Source: Trichobilharzia szidati (lineage: Eukaryota > Platyhelminthes > Trematoda > Strigeidida > Schistosomatidae). Taken from it: a DNA stretch of 64,000 nt. Of this stretch, positions 48,620-58,589 are shown in pieces. The notes under the pieces were generated by a model. The model saw nothing but the letters and a program-made list of their open reading frames with translations, had not been told where the DNA came from and did not search any database. Where the stretch lies: positions 11,976,804-12,040,803 of the forward strand of contig OX235277.1 of assembly GCA_944472155.2 (NCBI GenBank), written 5' to 3'. Numbering within the stretch: position 1 is the stretch's first letter; every line of letters begins with the position of its first letter. A program made the translations under genes and the position numbers.

Positions 48620-49255
48620 CTATACGTTGAAATGATAATTCTTAAGAACATCAACTACAAGAGGAACTGATGAAGATGTAAAAGCGAGGTTCAAGAAAGC
48701 AAAGCAAGCTTTCACTACTCTCAAATCTGTGTTCAAATCAACAGAGATCAGCATGAAAAATAAGAATCGGATTTTCAACTCCAATGTGAAATCAGTACTA
48801 ATATTCGGATCAGAGACTTGGTACCGCGCCAAGAATCACACTTCAAACAAACTACAGACTTTCATCAACAGCTATCTTCGCTCAAGACTCAAGATCAGAT
48901 GACCAGAAAAGATCAGCAACAGAGATCTCTGGGAGCGAACCAACCCAGCAGGAACCGACTGTGCAACAAATAAGCAGGAAGAAATGGAGGTGGATTAGTC
49001 ATGCTCTGAGAAAGCAAACCATCAAGTGACATCACACTCCAGACCATTGCTCGAAGGGAACCCGAACGGTGAGCGGTGAGTTGATCATCAGTGCGAGTAA
49101 GATACGGAGGAGGTCATGTGAAGAAGAGATGAAAGGATGTGGGCAGACGTGGAGCAAGGTGAAAATGTTGGCGGAGAAACGAACTCAATGAAGATGTGCG
49201 CCTGAAGCCCTATTTTCCTCTAGGAACTAAGAGAAACAATAATAATAACAGGATT
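48620..49255 (+). mobile_element. RTE-clade LINE 3' fragment
   Basis: From 48667 the plus strand is open for about 78 codons: GTDEDVKARFKKAKQAF, NRIFNSNVKSVLIFGSETWY, KLQTFINSYLRS, then R-stop-P at 48899 where relatives have R-W-P (TGG to TGA is the simplest change). Beyond come DLWERTNPAGT-like, GGGLVML and CEEEMKGCGQTWSK-like pieces in shifting frames. It ends CTGAAGCCCTATTTTCCTC and AATAATAATAAC. This is the C-terminal RT tail typical of schistosome RTE elements; no catalytic motif is included. Confidence 0.8.
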
Positions 49256-49259
49256 GGTA

Positions 49260-49769
49260 TAATGTAAATGCAAAAACGATATATTAGTGTCGAACGGATG
49301 ATGAGTATTTAACTGAGAAGGAAAATGTTTCTTCGCCGAATTTGATGTTTGCCTTTTTAAATGTGCAAATGAGAATTTTCGAATTACTAAAGGAATTGAT
49401 AAGTTGATGAGTTCATAGTTTAGTCACCAGCCTCAACTTTACATGCAAAGAAAATATAGTTAGCAGTTTTATTTTGCTTGTAGGTCTTTAGATAGACCCT
49501 TGGAGCATACTAAGTAACATCTCTCTTGGTACATAACCTTTAAATGACACATAAATGTTTGTATCTCCGCGTTTACATCAAATTTGCTTTCTTTCGGCCG
49601 TCACTGTAGTGCTAAGCTGATGTTTCAGCTTCTTTGTAAACTTTTCTATAATTTGTATGACTTCGCATAAAATTGTATTCAACCGATTGATTGGGATTGC
49701 TAACTAATTTACAAATAATGAGTTTCAACTATTTAACCCCCGACGTTACAAACGGAGATTCTTGCAACA
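49260..49769. other. No gene recognised
   Basis: Contains one weak PLE-end-like TTCTTCGCCGAATTTGATG near 49330; otherwise anonymous. Confidence 0.4.
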
Positions 49770-50165
49770 ATCTTCGAACAACTTGGAAGACACCCGAATA
49801 CCCTCATAATATATTCAGAGGAATTCATCAGGAAGGAAATGTGTAAATTGAAACGTACATTACAAAAAATGGATATCCAGAGAACTTCTTAATAAAGTAT
49901 AGGTCAATACCTGCGGGTAGGAGCAACGATGGATACCGTAGATAAGAAACCATTGTATCTTAAGTTACAAAGAGGAGAATGTAGCTGACATACTAAAATA
50001 TCGACTTAATAAAGCAGTAGAGAGAATATTTCCTTCATCGAAACAGGTACTCAGTTTCTCTATTAAACCAGTACTCAGACAACTAGTCAGGGAAAAATTA
50101 CCAAAGATGGCCTCATCTATGAATTCAACTGCTCATTTGGAGCTAATTACATTGTGTATTTTGTT
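49770..50165 (+). mobile_element. PLE connector fragment
   Basis: Reads TKNGYPENFLIK (about 49860), then DILKYRLNKAVERIF, KPVLRQLVREKLPK and, after a frameshift, IYEFNCSFGANYI: the linker and start of a GIY-YIG domain as in 27.3-27.8 kb (GYPEKFIDK, ILTQRLRNAVKRAF, CIYQFKCSCGASYI). Truncated right after the GIY-YIG start. Confidence 0.7.
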
Positions 50166-50169
50166 GATT

Positions 50170-51835
50170 TATTTCCCTTTGGTATTCGCACCACTGGATC
50201 ATTTCACCTCATGTTTTTATTGAAGATGCATATTCTAAATGACTATTATTCCATACCATCTTATACCCGTCCCACAACACATCTTCTAATATACTCTCAA
50301 GTTGCTTTCACTAGCTAATGTAGGCTAAAAATTAATGGAATTATAATTGTAAAGCCTGAAGAAGAAGAATTTATTGAAACCATAATTGTTATTCATAACT
50401 ATGCTCCTTCTGAACTTAAAAAAACTTCGAGTACATTTAAGTAGAAGTGGTCTATTGAAATAGAGTTATGCTATTCATTAACATTTATGCCATTCCTATT
50501 TATTCTTTAGTTGTTGTAAATTACTGTAAAGCATTTTCTTGCATACTTCCAAGCTGTCAGAATTTAGCAGTTGCTTAGATCATGTCTAGAAATAAAAAAT
50601 ACACAACTCCTGCTAAGTATATACTTTCTATGGTAAATGTATATATATATATACACATATTCAAAGTTAAACGTCTAAGTAAACTGAAGTCTGTCTTGAA
50701 TGTCTGATTTTTTAAACCATTCTTGTATGTAGTAACGAAATGAAAGTACCAGATGGAAAAACTCGTGGTTGGGATAAAATAAGGGCTTAAGTTAAGGATT
50801 AAATACTTCTATGCAATTTCGTGTGGTATACAAGACTTAATAATGCAGTTACGAATGTGTGCAATCCTCAGGAGTGGATTAGTACTTAACGCTAACAACC
50901 TTTCTCACTATGGAAAAAAAACGCAGAAAATTCATTTCTACTTATGCAGATTTCGAATTCAAGCATTCCTATCTTGACACATTGGAAAAAATAGCGGATA
51001 ACTGACTTCATTAATATTCATCATATTTCTCGTTAATACACAAATTTGAAGAGATTATGGTTTAGAAGTTAAAAGTAGTTAGGCGAAGAAACAGTTTTCA
51101 CCCAGTTAGGTAGTCGTTTATGGATCCATTCCAACACGCATAACAATTTTTAATATTATACATTGTATGTTGGTTAGCAAAAGTTGGTCGACGTCAAGAT
51201 TTCAAGTGAAAGAGGATCAAGTCAGAAAAACACTTAAAGAGTTGGGTTAGGTATTAAAAGTATACAACAGATGGTTACGTAATACGTACGAATAACTAAA
51301 GAAGCAACGAAATTGCTAGCATAATTAAAACAAAAAAGACTTGAAAAAAGATGAACAGAGTAGGAAATTTGCTCGTCTGTATATTCATGTTAAGATGCCC
51401 CATGGTTAGTGTTGGCTTCTGATGTATGTGTGAGATGATTTCTTAACTCAGTAAGTTTTGACTATGTGTGGGAAAATAATGCAAGGATTCAACCTTGTGT
51501 TCTCCTTGTTTAATTATGCCGAATGATGTTCGGAAATCTGATCATGAGCATGTATAACGTTGTATCAGAAGTTAGTGGCTTCAGGATGGCAGTCAAACTG
51601 TTGGGCTCCTGTGGATAGGGAATCGATCTGTCTTGAATGTTCTTCTGATGGCATCCTTTGAAAATTTTGCAACAATTTGATTGAAGATATACTCACTGAG
51701 ATTCGAAGAACAATGGACCTTTTGACTTATCTAAAATACTAATTTGACTTGGCAGTAAATTCAAACCGAAACAAGAAGTATTTGTGGAAGTCTGGTTTTA
51801 CTCAGCAATTGATGGAGATTCTTAGTTTTCAAAAG
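50170..51835. other. No gene recognised
   Basis: AT-rich; a (TA)n run at about 50639-50653. No supported feature. Confidence 0.45.
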
Positions 51836-51905
51836 AATAGACACGGAACAAAGAGAACTCTTTTCGATAAATTCATCATCAGGTTCTACAATTATATATA
51901 TATAT
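51836..51905 (-). mobile_element. PLE terminal fragment ending in (TA)n
   Basis: AAGAGAACTCTTTTCGATAA and TCTACAATTATATATATA match, on the minus strand, the PLE end at 28320-28360. Probably the 3' end of the PLE body at 56090-56800, separated from it by the inserted LINE D. Confidence 0.6.
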
Positions 51906-52105
51906 AACACAACCCGCGCTGTTTGAAAAAGGGAGTGCTTTTTCACGTTTTTTCACGTATTGACAAATCGCTGTTTTTGTTGTGTTATTCACTTCAAGAA
52001 CATTTAAAAAAAACTTTAACTTGACTTTTGTCTGTTAAGTTTTTATTTTAAACATTTATACAGTCTATATTGTGTAAATTGTCTTGGCTGTTCCAGTAGT
52101 TCATT

Positions 52106-53221
52106 ATGTCAAAAGTACCACATAAATGTAATAGGGTGGAGTGTTACTTTTTGGTAGATGAAGGAATACAGTGTAATAACTGTAAAAAGTGGTACCATAA
52201 GATGTGTACTGGATTACGTCCAGCTGCATACAAACGTTGTAGTGCCCCAACATCCCACTGGATGTGCAGGATGTGTTGCTCCCCAAAGATGACTTTGATA
52301 AGAGAGGCTCACGAACTATTGTCTAAGCCTATGGAACTTCCTGATGATAGCGTGGCTGGTAACGGTGACACAGACTGCCCGTCTGAAGATGACGCAGCAA
52401 GTGCCATCATGAATGTTACCACACCGGCGGTTACTATCCCAGTTACCCCGGAAGTAAAACCTACTAGGCGTTCGAAGCGTCTTAGTAAGCGAAAGGGTAA
52501 CAAAACGGAAGCTGCAAACAGCATCTCAGCACCAGGGAACACTGCAAGCGAAGTTAACCATGAAGGTGGTGCAGATACTGATCTCGATTGTACCACCAAA
52601 AACTGCAGCAGCCCTGAGAAGCAACTGCAGGCAGATGATCAGTGGGTAACGAAAATAAGCAATCGGAAGAAACATAGTAATATGGACGGTAGGCAAACGT
52701 CTCTCACCTGTAGCCAGGCTGCATCAATAGTGGTGAGAAAAGACGTAGCCACTGCTAAACACGACAAGCTCTCCTTAGACTCTAACATAATTGTTGGAAA
52801 CTCAGAAGAGTCCAAAGAATCTGACCCCGTGAAAAGGCACGATCACGACCTCAAATTAGTGAGTAGTATTATAAGGAAGATGCTCCCAGCGAATTTCCCT
52901 GGAGTATCGATTAAAAAGCTGATTAGAATAGGCAAAAGAGATGATGAATGTTCTAATCAGCGTAGATTGATTAAAGTAGTCTTCGGTTCTCCTGATGAAC
53001 GGAATCATCTACTGGCTAATGTACACAACCTTGCTGGGTCAGGAATTTCAGTCAGACCTGATTTATCTCTTGAAGACAGACTAAAACGAAAAGAAGTTTT
53101 GTCCCAGCTAGAAACAAGACGTAAAAACGGTGAAACTAACCTTAAGCTGGTGGGTTTTCAAATAGTCAGGTCTTGGAAACGTATGCTTCCAAGACCTGTG
53201 TGGATAAGCCGGACCACATAG
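52106..53221 (+). CDS. LINE D ORF1: PHD-finger nucleic-acid-binding protein
   Basis: 371 aa with no internal stop. Residues 8-57 form a PHD-type zinc finger: C8, C13, C23, C26, H31, C34, C54 and C57, with W52 before the last Cys pair. Residues 75-240 are rich in Ser/Thr and charged residues with a basic cluster (TRRSKRLSKRKG near 130) and are probably disordered. The C-terminal part (about 250-350) has IIRKMLPANFPGVSIKKLI and KVVFGSPDERNHLL, resembling the RNA-binding-like domain of other LINE ORF1s. The ATG is the first in frame after the 5' UTR. The end overlaps ORF2 by up to 76 nt, with a frameshift-like signal inside. Confidence 0.85.
   Translation: MSKVPHKCNRVECYFLVDEGIQCNNCKKWYHKMCTGLRPAAYKRCSAPTSHWMCRMCCSPKMTLIREAHELLSKPMELPDDSVAGNGDTDCPSEDDAASAIMNVTTPAVTIPVTPEVKPTRRSKRLSKRKGNKTEAANSISAPGNTASEVNHEGGADTDLDCTTKNCSSPEKQLQADDQWVTKISNRKKHSNMDGRQTSLTCSQAASIVVRKDVATAKHDKLSLDSNIIVGNSEESKESDPVKRHDHDLKLVSSIIRKMLPANFPGVSIKKLIRIGKRDDECSNQRRLIKVVFGSPDERNHLLANVHNLAGSGISVRPDLSLEDRLKRKEVLSQLETRRKNGETNLKLVGFQIVRSWKRMLPRPVWISRTT
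53152..53196 (+). promoter_or_regulatory. Candidate -1 ribosomal frameshift signal (ORF1 to ORF2)
   Basis: In the ORF1 frame the sequence is G-GGT-TTT (53152-53158), a canonical X-XXY-YYZ heptamer. Ten bases later a perfect hairpin begins: stem GGTCTTGGAA (53169-53178), loop ACGTATGC, stem TTCCAAGACC (53187-53196). A -1 slip leads straight into ORF2 at 53158. The ORF2 frame is open only from 53146, so the heptamer lies in the permitted window. There is no ATG near the start of ORF2. Function is inferred, not shown. Confidence 0.5.
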
Positions 53222-54534
53222 GAAGCCTGAAGGTAGTGTACACTAATATACGCAGTATCGGGAAAAAATTTCACGAGCTAGGTGTATTAGTGGAAGACCT
53301 TAGCCCAAGTATTGTGGCCATTACTGAAACATGTCTGGTTTCTGGATTAGATGACACACCTGAGCTACGCGGATTTAATTGCATGCGCAGCGACAGGGTT
53401 AAGGATCGTAGAGGTGGCGGGGTTGCTCTGTACATCAACAACTCCCTACATGTTCGTTCCGTGAAATCTGAAGCGCATGACAGTGGGACAAGTGAGGTAA
53501 TTAGCTGTGAATTAAGCTTTGCAACTGGCACTTTACTCATTGGTGTTCTGTATAGAAGTCCCTTTTGTCAGTGTGATGACTTTATTTTAGATCACCTCAA
53601 ACAATGGAGTAAACACAGTAGCTGTCTTATTCTAGGTGACTTTAATGCACCTCATATAGACTGGGTAGCTGTCACATCTCCAGGATCCGCTAATAAGTTT
53701 GACAGCCGGTTACTCTTGACTACCATGGAAAATGCCCTGACACAACATGTCTTAGGTAGTAAAAGATTCGGTTCTACCCAAGGATCTTCCTTGCTGGACT
53801 TAGTGCTTACTCATGACAACGACGACGTGGATGGTCTAGTTATTCATCCACCTCTAGCGAACAGTGATCATGGGGTGTTAGATTTTAACTTAAGGGCTGG
53901 CAATTTAGTCAGTTTTCAACCCAAATCCCGACCTAGTGTTTGGCATGCTGAAATAGTCGCTATAAAGGAGCGTGCTTCAACTGCCGATTGGTCAGTCAAT
54001 ATTGTCTCATCCATTGAAGATGAATGGGATAGATTTAAGAATACACTTGAGAGGGTTACCACTGATTTCATTCCCTGGAGGGTTCCTAAAAGACCAACAA
54101 ATCGGCCACCATGGATAAATAGACAAGCTATAACACTCCTAAGACGGAGAAAAAGGTTCTGGAATCTCTTTGTTTCTACTGGGCTACAGCAGTTACGGCT
54201 GAAATACTGTGAAACCAGAAACCAGTGTAAAACTTTGATTATCCAGTCAAGGATAGCTTACGAAACCCAGTTAGTCAAAAGTTCACCAGGCTGCCCAAAA
54301 AGACTCTTCTCATATATCAAGAGAAGAACACGTAAGAGTGATGCTATTCCACCACTTATGCTTGAAGATGACCAGACAAACACGGCTGAGGATAACGTGA
54401 CTAAGGCTGAGGCTTTGTCCAAGCACTTTAGTCAAGTATTCTCTGATAATATTGATACCAGCTTTGTAACTTTTCCAGAAGGTAACTTGAAAATGACACC
54501 CTTATACATTGGAAAAGATACTGTCCTAAAGTAG
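53158..54534 (+). CDS. LINE D ORF2, endonuclease part (up to amber codon)
   Basis: Frame open from 53146. Numbering from TTG at 53173, the AP-like endonuclease spans about residues 20-240: YTNIRSIG, ITET with catalytic Glu near 52, RGGGVALYINN near 80, ILGDFNAP near 155, SSLLDLVLTHD near 206 and SDH at 231-233. All metal and catalytic motifs are intact. A linker (PWINRQAITLLRRRKRFW, CPKRLFSYIKRRT) leads to the RT. The frame ends at TAG 54532-54534 within K-stop-LLRLNPGKS; CAG to TAG is the simplest change. No nearby ATG: the first in-frame Met lies inside the endonuclease. Confidence 0.85.
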   Translation, partial: SNSQVLETYASKTCVDKPDHIGSLKVVYTNIRSIGKKFHELGVLVEDLSPSIVAITETCLVSGLDDTPELRGFNCMRSDRVKDRRGGGVALYINNSLHVRSVKSEAHDSGTSEVISCELSFATGTLLIGVLYRSPFCQCDDFILDHLKQWSKHSSCLILGDFNAPHIDWVAVTSPGSANKFDSRLLLTTMENALTQHVLGSKRFGSTQGSSLLDLVLTHDNDDVDGLVIHPPLANSDHGVLDFNLRAGNLVSFQPKSRPSVWHAEIVAIKERASTADWSVNIVSSIEDEWDRFKNTLERVTTDFIPWRVPKRPTNRPPWINRQAITLLRRRKRFWNLFVSTGLQQLRLKYCETRNQCKTLIIQSRIAYETQLVKSSPGCPKRLFSYIKRRTRKSDAIPPLMLEDDQTNTAEDNVTKAEALSKHFSQVFSDNIDTSFVTFPEGNLKMTPLYIGKDTVLK

Positions 54535-56013
54535 CTTCTAAGGCTCAATCCTGGTAAGTCCAGTGGCCCTGATGAACTCCACCCACGTATTTTAACAGCA
54601 TTGGCTGAAAACATAGCCGAGCCTTTCTCGGTAATCTTCAATATGTCTCTGGACCAGTCTAAATGTCCAAGAGACTGGAAAGATGCCATCATTAGTCCGG
54701 TCTTCAAAACCGGATCTAGAAACTTAGTTCAGAACTATCGTCCTGTTAGTTTGACCAGTATTGTTGTTAAACTACTAGAAAGAATAATTCGTGATGCTAT
54801 CATTCACTTCATTGAAGGGAACAAACTTTTCGCTGTGGAACAGCATGGTTTTAGAGCAGGTCATTCTTGCTTGACCAACCTTCTTTTGGCCAGAGAAAGT
54901 TGGGCAAGCTCAGCTGATGCTAATATACCGGTGGATGCCATATTCATCGACCATAGCAAGGCGTTTGACAGGGTTTCTCATTCAGGTCTTCTAGTAAAGT
55001 TAGGTAGTATGGGAATCAATAAAGTGGTTACCGACTGGATTCAAGACTTTCTAAAGGACAGAAGACAAAGAGTACGAGTTAACGGGGTTTTATCAACATG
55101 GGAATTGGTTAAGAGTGGCGTTCCTCAGGGTACAATTCTAGGCCCACTTCTTTTCCTGATTTATGTTAATGAGATTCCATCGGTAGTTAAGTCATCCTGC
55201 TTACTGTTTGCTGATGACATCAACATATGGAGGGCTTTACACGATAACAGTGATCAACTTGCTTTGCAGGAAGATTTAAACTTGTTAAGTGATTGGTGTA
55301 AGTACTGGGCCTTGGAGATTAACTTAAGCAAGAGTGTAGTTATGCATGTATCTCATAGTCACGTGCACAATTACTCAATGAATGGCATTACTCTCCCAGT
55401 GGTCACTGAGTACAAGGACTTGGGAGTGGTTGTGCAGCATTACTTGAAAACAGCAGTAAACTGTAGAGCTGCAGCCACTAAGGGTTTTCGAATGTTATGG
55501 GCCATACGCAAAGCTTTTGCGAATTTTGACGCTGAAATATTTCGTATATTATATCCGACTTATATCAGACCTCATTTGGAATATGGGATCCAGGCAGCGA
55601 GCCCGTGTTTCAAATACGAAATAGACTTATTAGAAAGGGTGCAAAGAGTAGGAACTAAGCTAATAAAGAGTTTCTCAACCCTCTCATATGAAGAGAGGTT
55701 AAGTCGACTGGGTTTATTTCCACTGTCATACAGACGACTTGGGGGTGACCTAATACTAGCATACCGTATCCTAAGAAATGATTTTGGAGCAAATTTATCT
55801 AATTTATTTCTTCCTTCTAGCACCAACCAATTGCGAGGACATCACCTCAAGGTTCAAAAACCACGGTCGAATCGTCTGCGTTTGGAGATCCGTTTTTCGC
55901 ATCGGATTGTGAACCATTGGAACTCCCTACCGGAACACGTCGTATCAGCGCCATCCGTTGATTCATTCAAGGCGAGATTGGACCTCCTGTGTGTAACAAA
56001 TCGAAAGGATTAA
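54535..56013 (+). CDS. LINE D ORF2, reverse transcriptase part
   Basis: Same frame as the endonuclease part, continuing directly after the TAG. Motifs in order: NPGKSSGPDELHP, NYRPVSLTS, QHGFRAGHSC, motif A IFIDHSKAFDRV with the catalytic Asp, motif B SGVPQGTILGPLLF, motif C LLFADDINIW (FADD), then YKDLGVVV and a thumb ending RFSHRIVNHWNSLPEHVV. All catalytic residues are kept. As annotated it cannot be made as one protein with the endonuclease unless the amber codon is read through. Confidence 0.88.
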   Translation, partial: LLRLNPGKSSGPDELHPRILTALAENIAEPFSVIFNMSLDQSKCPRDWKDAIISPVFKTGSRNLVQNYRPVSLTSIVVKLLERIIRDAIIHFIEGNKLFAVEQHGFRAGHSCLTNLLLARESWASSADANIPVDAIFIDHSKAFDRVSHSGLLVKLGSMGINKVVTDWIQDFLKDRRQRVRVNGVLSTWELVKSGVPQGTILGPLLFLIYVNEIPSVVKSSCLLFADDINIWRALHDNSDQLALQEDLNLLSDWCKYWALEINLSKSVVMHVSHSHVHNYSMNGITLPVVTEYKDLGVVVQHYLKTAVNCRAAATKGFRMLWAIRKAFANFDAEIFRILYPTYIRPHLEYGIQAASPCFKYEIDLLERVQRVGTKLIKSFSTLSYEERLSRLGLFPLSYRRLGGDLILAYRILRNDFGANLSNLFLPSSTNQLRGHHLKVQKPRSNRLRLEIRFSHRIVNHWNSLPEHVVSAPSVDSFKARLDLLCVTNRKD

Positions 56014-56089
56014 CACAGGCATATAGCCTACTATCCTAAATAAATTGTAAACTGTAAACTATAATGAATGAATCAGTCTTATGAACGAC

Positions 56090-56800
56090 ATTAATGTTTA
56101 AATAACATCAAATCAATAATAATGATAAATTACAGCTGAACAGCATCAACATAAAATAAACTGAGTGTCAGAAGAATTAGGAAAGGTAATGGTACAAATT
56201 CGTGAATTTCTAGTCTCTACTGAAGGCCAGGGCAGTAGTAGGGGCTGGACTTGTTTCTTTTGGACACAGAGCACTGGTTGTTTGAGGCGAATTGCAATAG
56301 CCTCTGCTGTTTGGAGCTAGCGGTGCTTCGACGATTTTGGTAGTTTGTTAGGCACCCGGTATATTATGGGGAAGGATTCGTCTACGCTGGCTTTGTGACC
56401 GGTTTGCACCAGACGGTCTAATATAGAGCTGTTAATAGTTTTAACTACACCTTTACTCAGCCATAGTGGGATATGTTGTCGAGATAGTCATTCGATTTGA
56501 ATAACTAACCCTAAGGAAAGAAAAACAGAATTAGGTTGAGTTAACCTATCAGGCTCACGAAACTAAGGAAGTGAGAAAACTGACCTATTGATGCCAGTTT
56601 TTTGTTTATGGTTCTTTTTTTGTGCCATTCGCTTTCTGAGTCATGAGGACATCTAGGAGTAAGGTGAAACTGCTTCTTTCTTTCTCCACAGTGAAACATA
56701 AATCTGGATGGTAGTCATTATATTTTTCTGGAATGACTATTGTCTCGCAATTCTTTTGTACAATGACAAAATTATTATCCTCGTGAAGAAAACTAAATTC
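56090..56800 (-). mobile_element. PLE pseudogene: RT end and GIY-YIG C-terminus
   Basis: From 56800 down: ETIVIPEKYNDYHPDLCFT, LLLDVLMTQKANG (the PLE 'FLDVL' block after motif C), a deletion, then ISHYG/WLSKGVVKTINSSI, TGHKASVDESFPIIYR and LCVQKKQVQPLLLPWPS (about 56500-56190). The GIY-YIG core is deleted. Its 3' end probably continues at 51905-51836 across LINE D. Confidence 0.75.
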
Positions 56801-56829
56801 TCACTCAAAAATATCTGGATTTCGCATAT

Positions 56830-57650
56830 GACTTATGTCTAGCGTAACACAAAGTAAAAGACTTACAGTCGAAAAGCAACAGGCTGGCTGACGACGATAG
56901 CAGCGAAGACAGGACTCCAAGTGAACATAGAGAAGACAGAAGTAGTGAAGATAACCAGCGAATAACAACAACCGGCACGAATCACCATCAAAAGGAGAGA
57001 TTAAACAGAAGTTACTCCCTTCACTTATCTGGTTAGGAAGCACCGTGTCAACCACAAGCAGATGGAATAAATGAAGGTGTCATAGCCAGCCAGAATCAGA
57101 GAGGTGACATACGCCTTCATTCACCCGAAACCAGTATGTAAATCTTCTACCCTACGCAATAAAAAGTAAAGATTTGGGTTTCCAACACAAATGTGATATC
57201 ATTTAGTGCCCCTATGGAGTTCAGCAACTTTCAGTGCGTGTCACGAAAAGGATTTGCAAAGTTTTATCAACAGCTGCCTCCGTAGCTAACTCCATACTGA
57301 AGGTCAAATGCCCGGCCAGAAAGAATTAGCATCCATAATTTCTGGTAGGTGACGAATCAACGAAGAGCTGATTGCTAGAGAAATATGTGGGAGAAAATGG
57401 AGATGAATCGGGCATAGATTGAATGAATCGTCGGATGACACTGCACGTAATGCAGGCCATCGGTCAAGTGGAATCCCAATAGGGAGCAATCAGTGTCTTA
57501 TCCTAAGGTGAAGGTGCGAGGAAGAGATGAGCGATTATGGAAATTCGAGGCGTCAGATGAATATGACAGAAGACATTATAAAAAAGTGAAGATGTATTGT
57601 TGAAGCCCTATGTTTCACTTAAAACCCAAGGGAATAATAATAATTTGTAC
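56830..57650 (+). mobile_element. RTE-clade LINE 3' fragment, heavily decayed
   Basis: Pieces in shifting frames read LIWLGSTVST, KVLSTAAS-like and CGRKWR-like segments, ending GTTGAAGCCCTATGTTTCAC then GGGAATAATAATAA. The ending is the RTE 3' tail shared with 59040-59095 and SINE A. No intact motif remains. Confidence 0.6.
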
Positions 57651-57679
57651 CTCTTAACGGTCAGATATTTTTGATATAA

Positions 57680-57830
57680 CTATAAAACTTGGGCACTGTG
57701 GTAGAGCATAACCCCATTATGGATAAGATTTTATTTTGATAAATCACACAGTGTTACACAGTAATATTAACTGATGACGTTTTGAGCACAAATTATTGCT
57801 CATAATCATATCAAGTTACTCACACAACTT
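57680..57830 (-). repeat. Repeat family 3, minus-strand copy
   Basis: Minus strand: ACTTGATATGATTATGAGCA, TTTGTGCTC, AAAACGTC, ATCAGTTAATATTACTGTG. The GAGCA...TGCTC stem is kept by paired changes relative to GAACAA/TTGTTC at 38.5 kb. Confidence 0.6.
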
Positions 57831-57834
57831 TTAC

Positions 57835-58589
57835 CTTCATTTATAGATATGTATGGAATTGACTAGATATTTGAATAAAAACAATATTTTTTTCATCAAA
57901 GGCAGATCGACCGGAATCGGTTCGAGTCTTGACCTCATAGCCACACTACCCGTCTACCTATAGAGTTCTTTGTTTCAGATGACATGAAAAACTGCTGGAG
58001 TTCACTGACTTTCTGATTCAGGGCAACATGAAGTGGGAATAAACAAAGTTGTCTATTGATGGCTGATCCAGCTGTGTTACATGGTAGTGTATTCCACATT
58101 TTTGTAATAAAAAACATTAAAATTCAATGGCTATACATTGCGATAAATCAAGTTACATCATATCGTATTATTAGCATATGTATACATATATTTAGTATTT
58201 TTCTTCTGAGACGCTACAGTCTAAAATGATACTACTATTATTATTACTAGTAATATTAGCGTGAATGCAAAATTACAACAACGAAATTAAAACTTATTCT
58301 GAACAGTAGACAATCCTCCAGCCTAGCGAAGAAATCATCTTGGGCCTAAATAAGGCAATTCATATTTTTCCTTCCTTACTTTAAACTTATTATATTTTTA
58401 GTAGTCAATAAAAGCACACGAAAGCACACGAAATGGCTTTATTCTATACACCACATTTATAAACAGTAGAGAATTTTTAAGATTGACTTAATCTACTTCT
58501 CATATAAAATCTCCGAATAAAATAGTAATCTACATTATATCATTCCACAGAATTTTGATTTATTTGCAGCATGCGCCCACCCTCAAAGT
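57835..58589. other. No gene recognised
   Basis: No supported feature. Confidence 0.45.

Larger units (their letters stand above)
51907..56062 (+). mobile_element. LINE D: two-ORF CR1-like non-LTR retrotransposon, near full length
   Basis: 5' UTR of about 200 bp, ORF1 with a PHD finger (52106-53221), overlapping ORF2 with endonuclease and RT (to 56013), then a short 3' UTR ending TAAACTGTAAACT. The only clear defect is TAG at 54532. ORF1 PHD-type fingers occur in CR1-like LINEs; exact clade assignment needs a phylogeny. It sits at a (TA)n site, apparently inside a minus-strand PLE. A related 3' fragment lies at 18848-19130. Confidence 0.9.

Noticed and set aside
50639..51906. (TA)n runs at 50639 and 51892
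   Set aside because: Ordinary microsatellites; the second is mentioned only as the LINE D insertion site.
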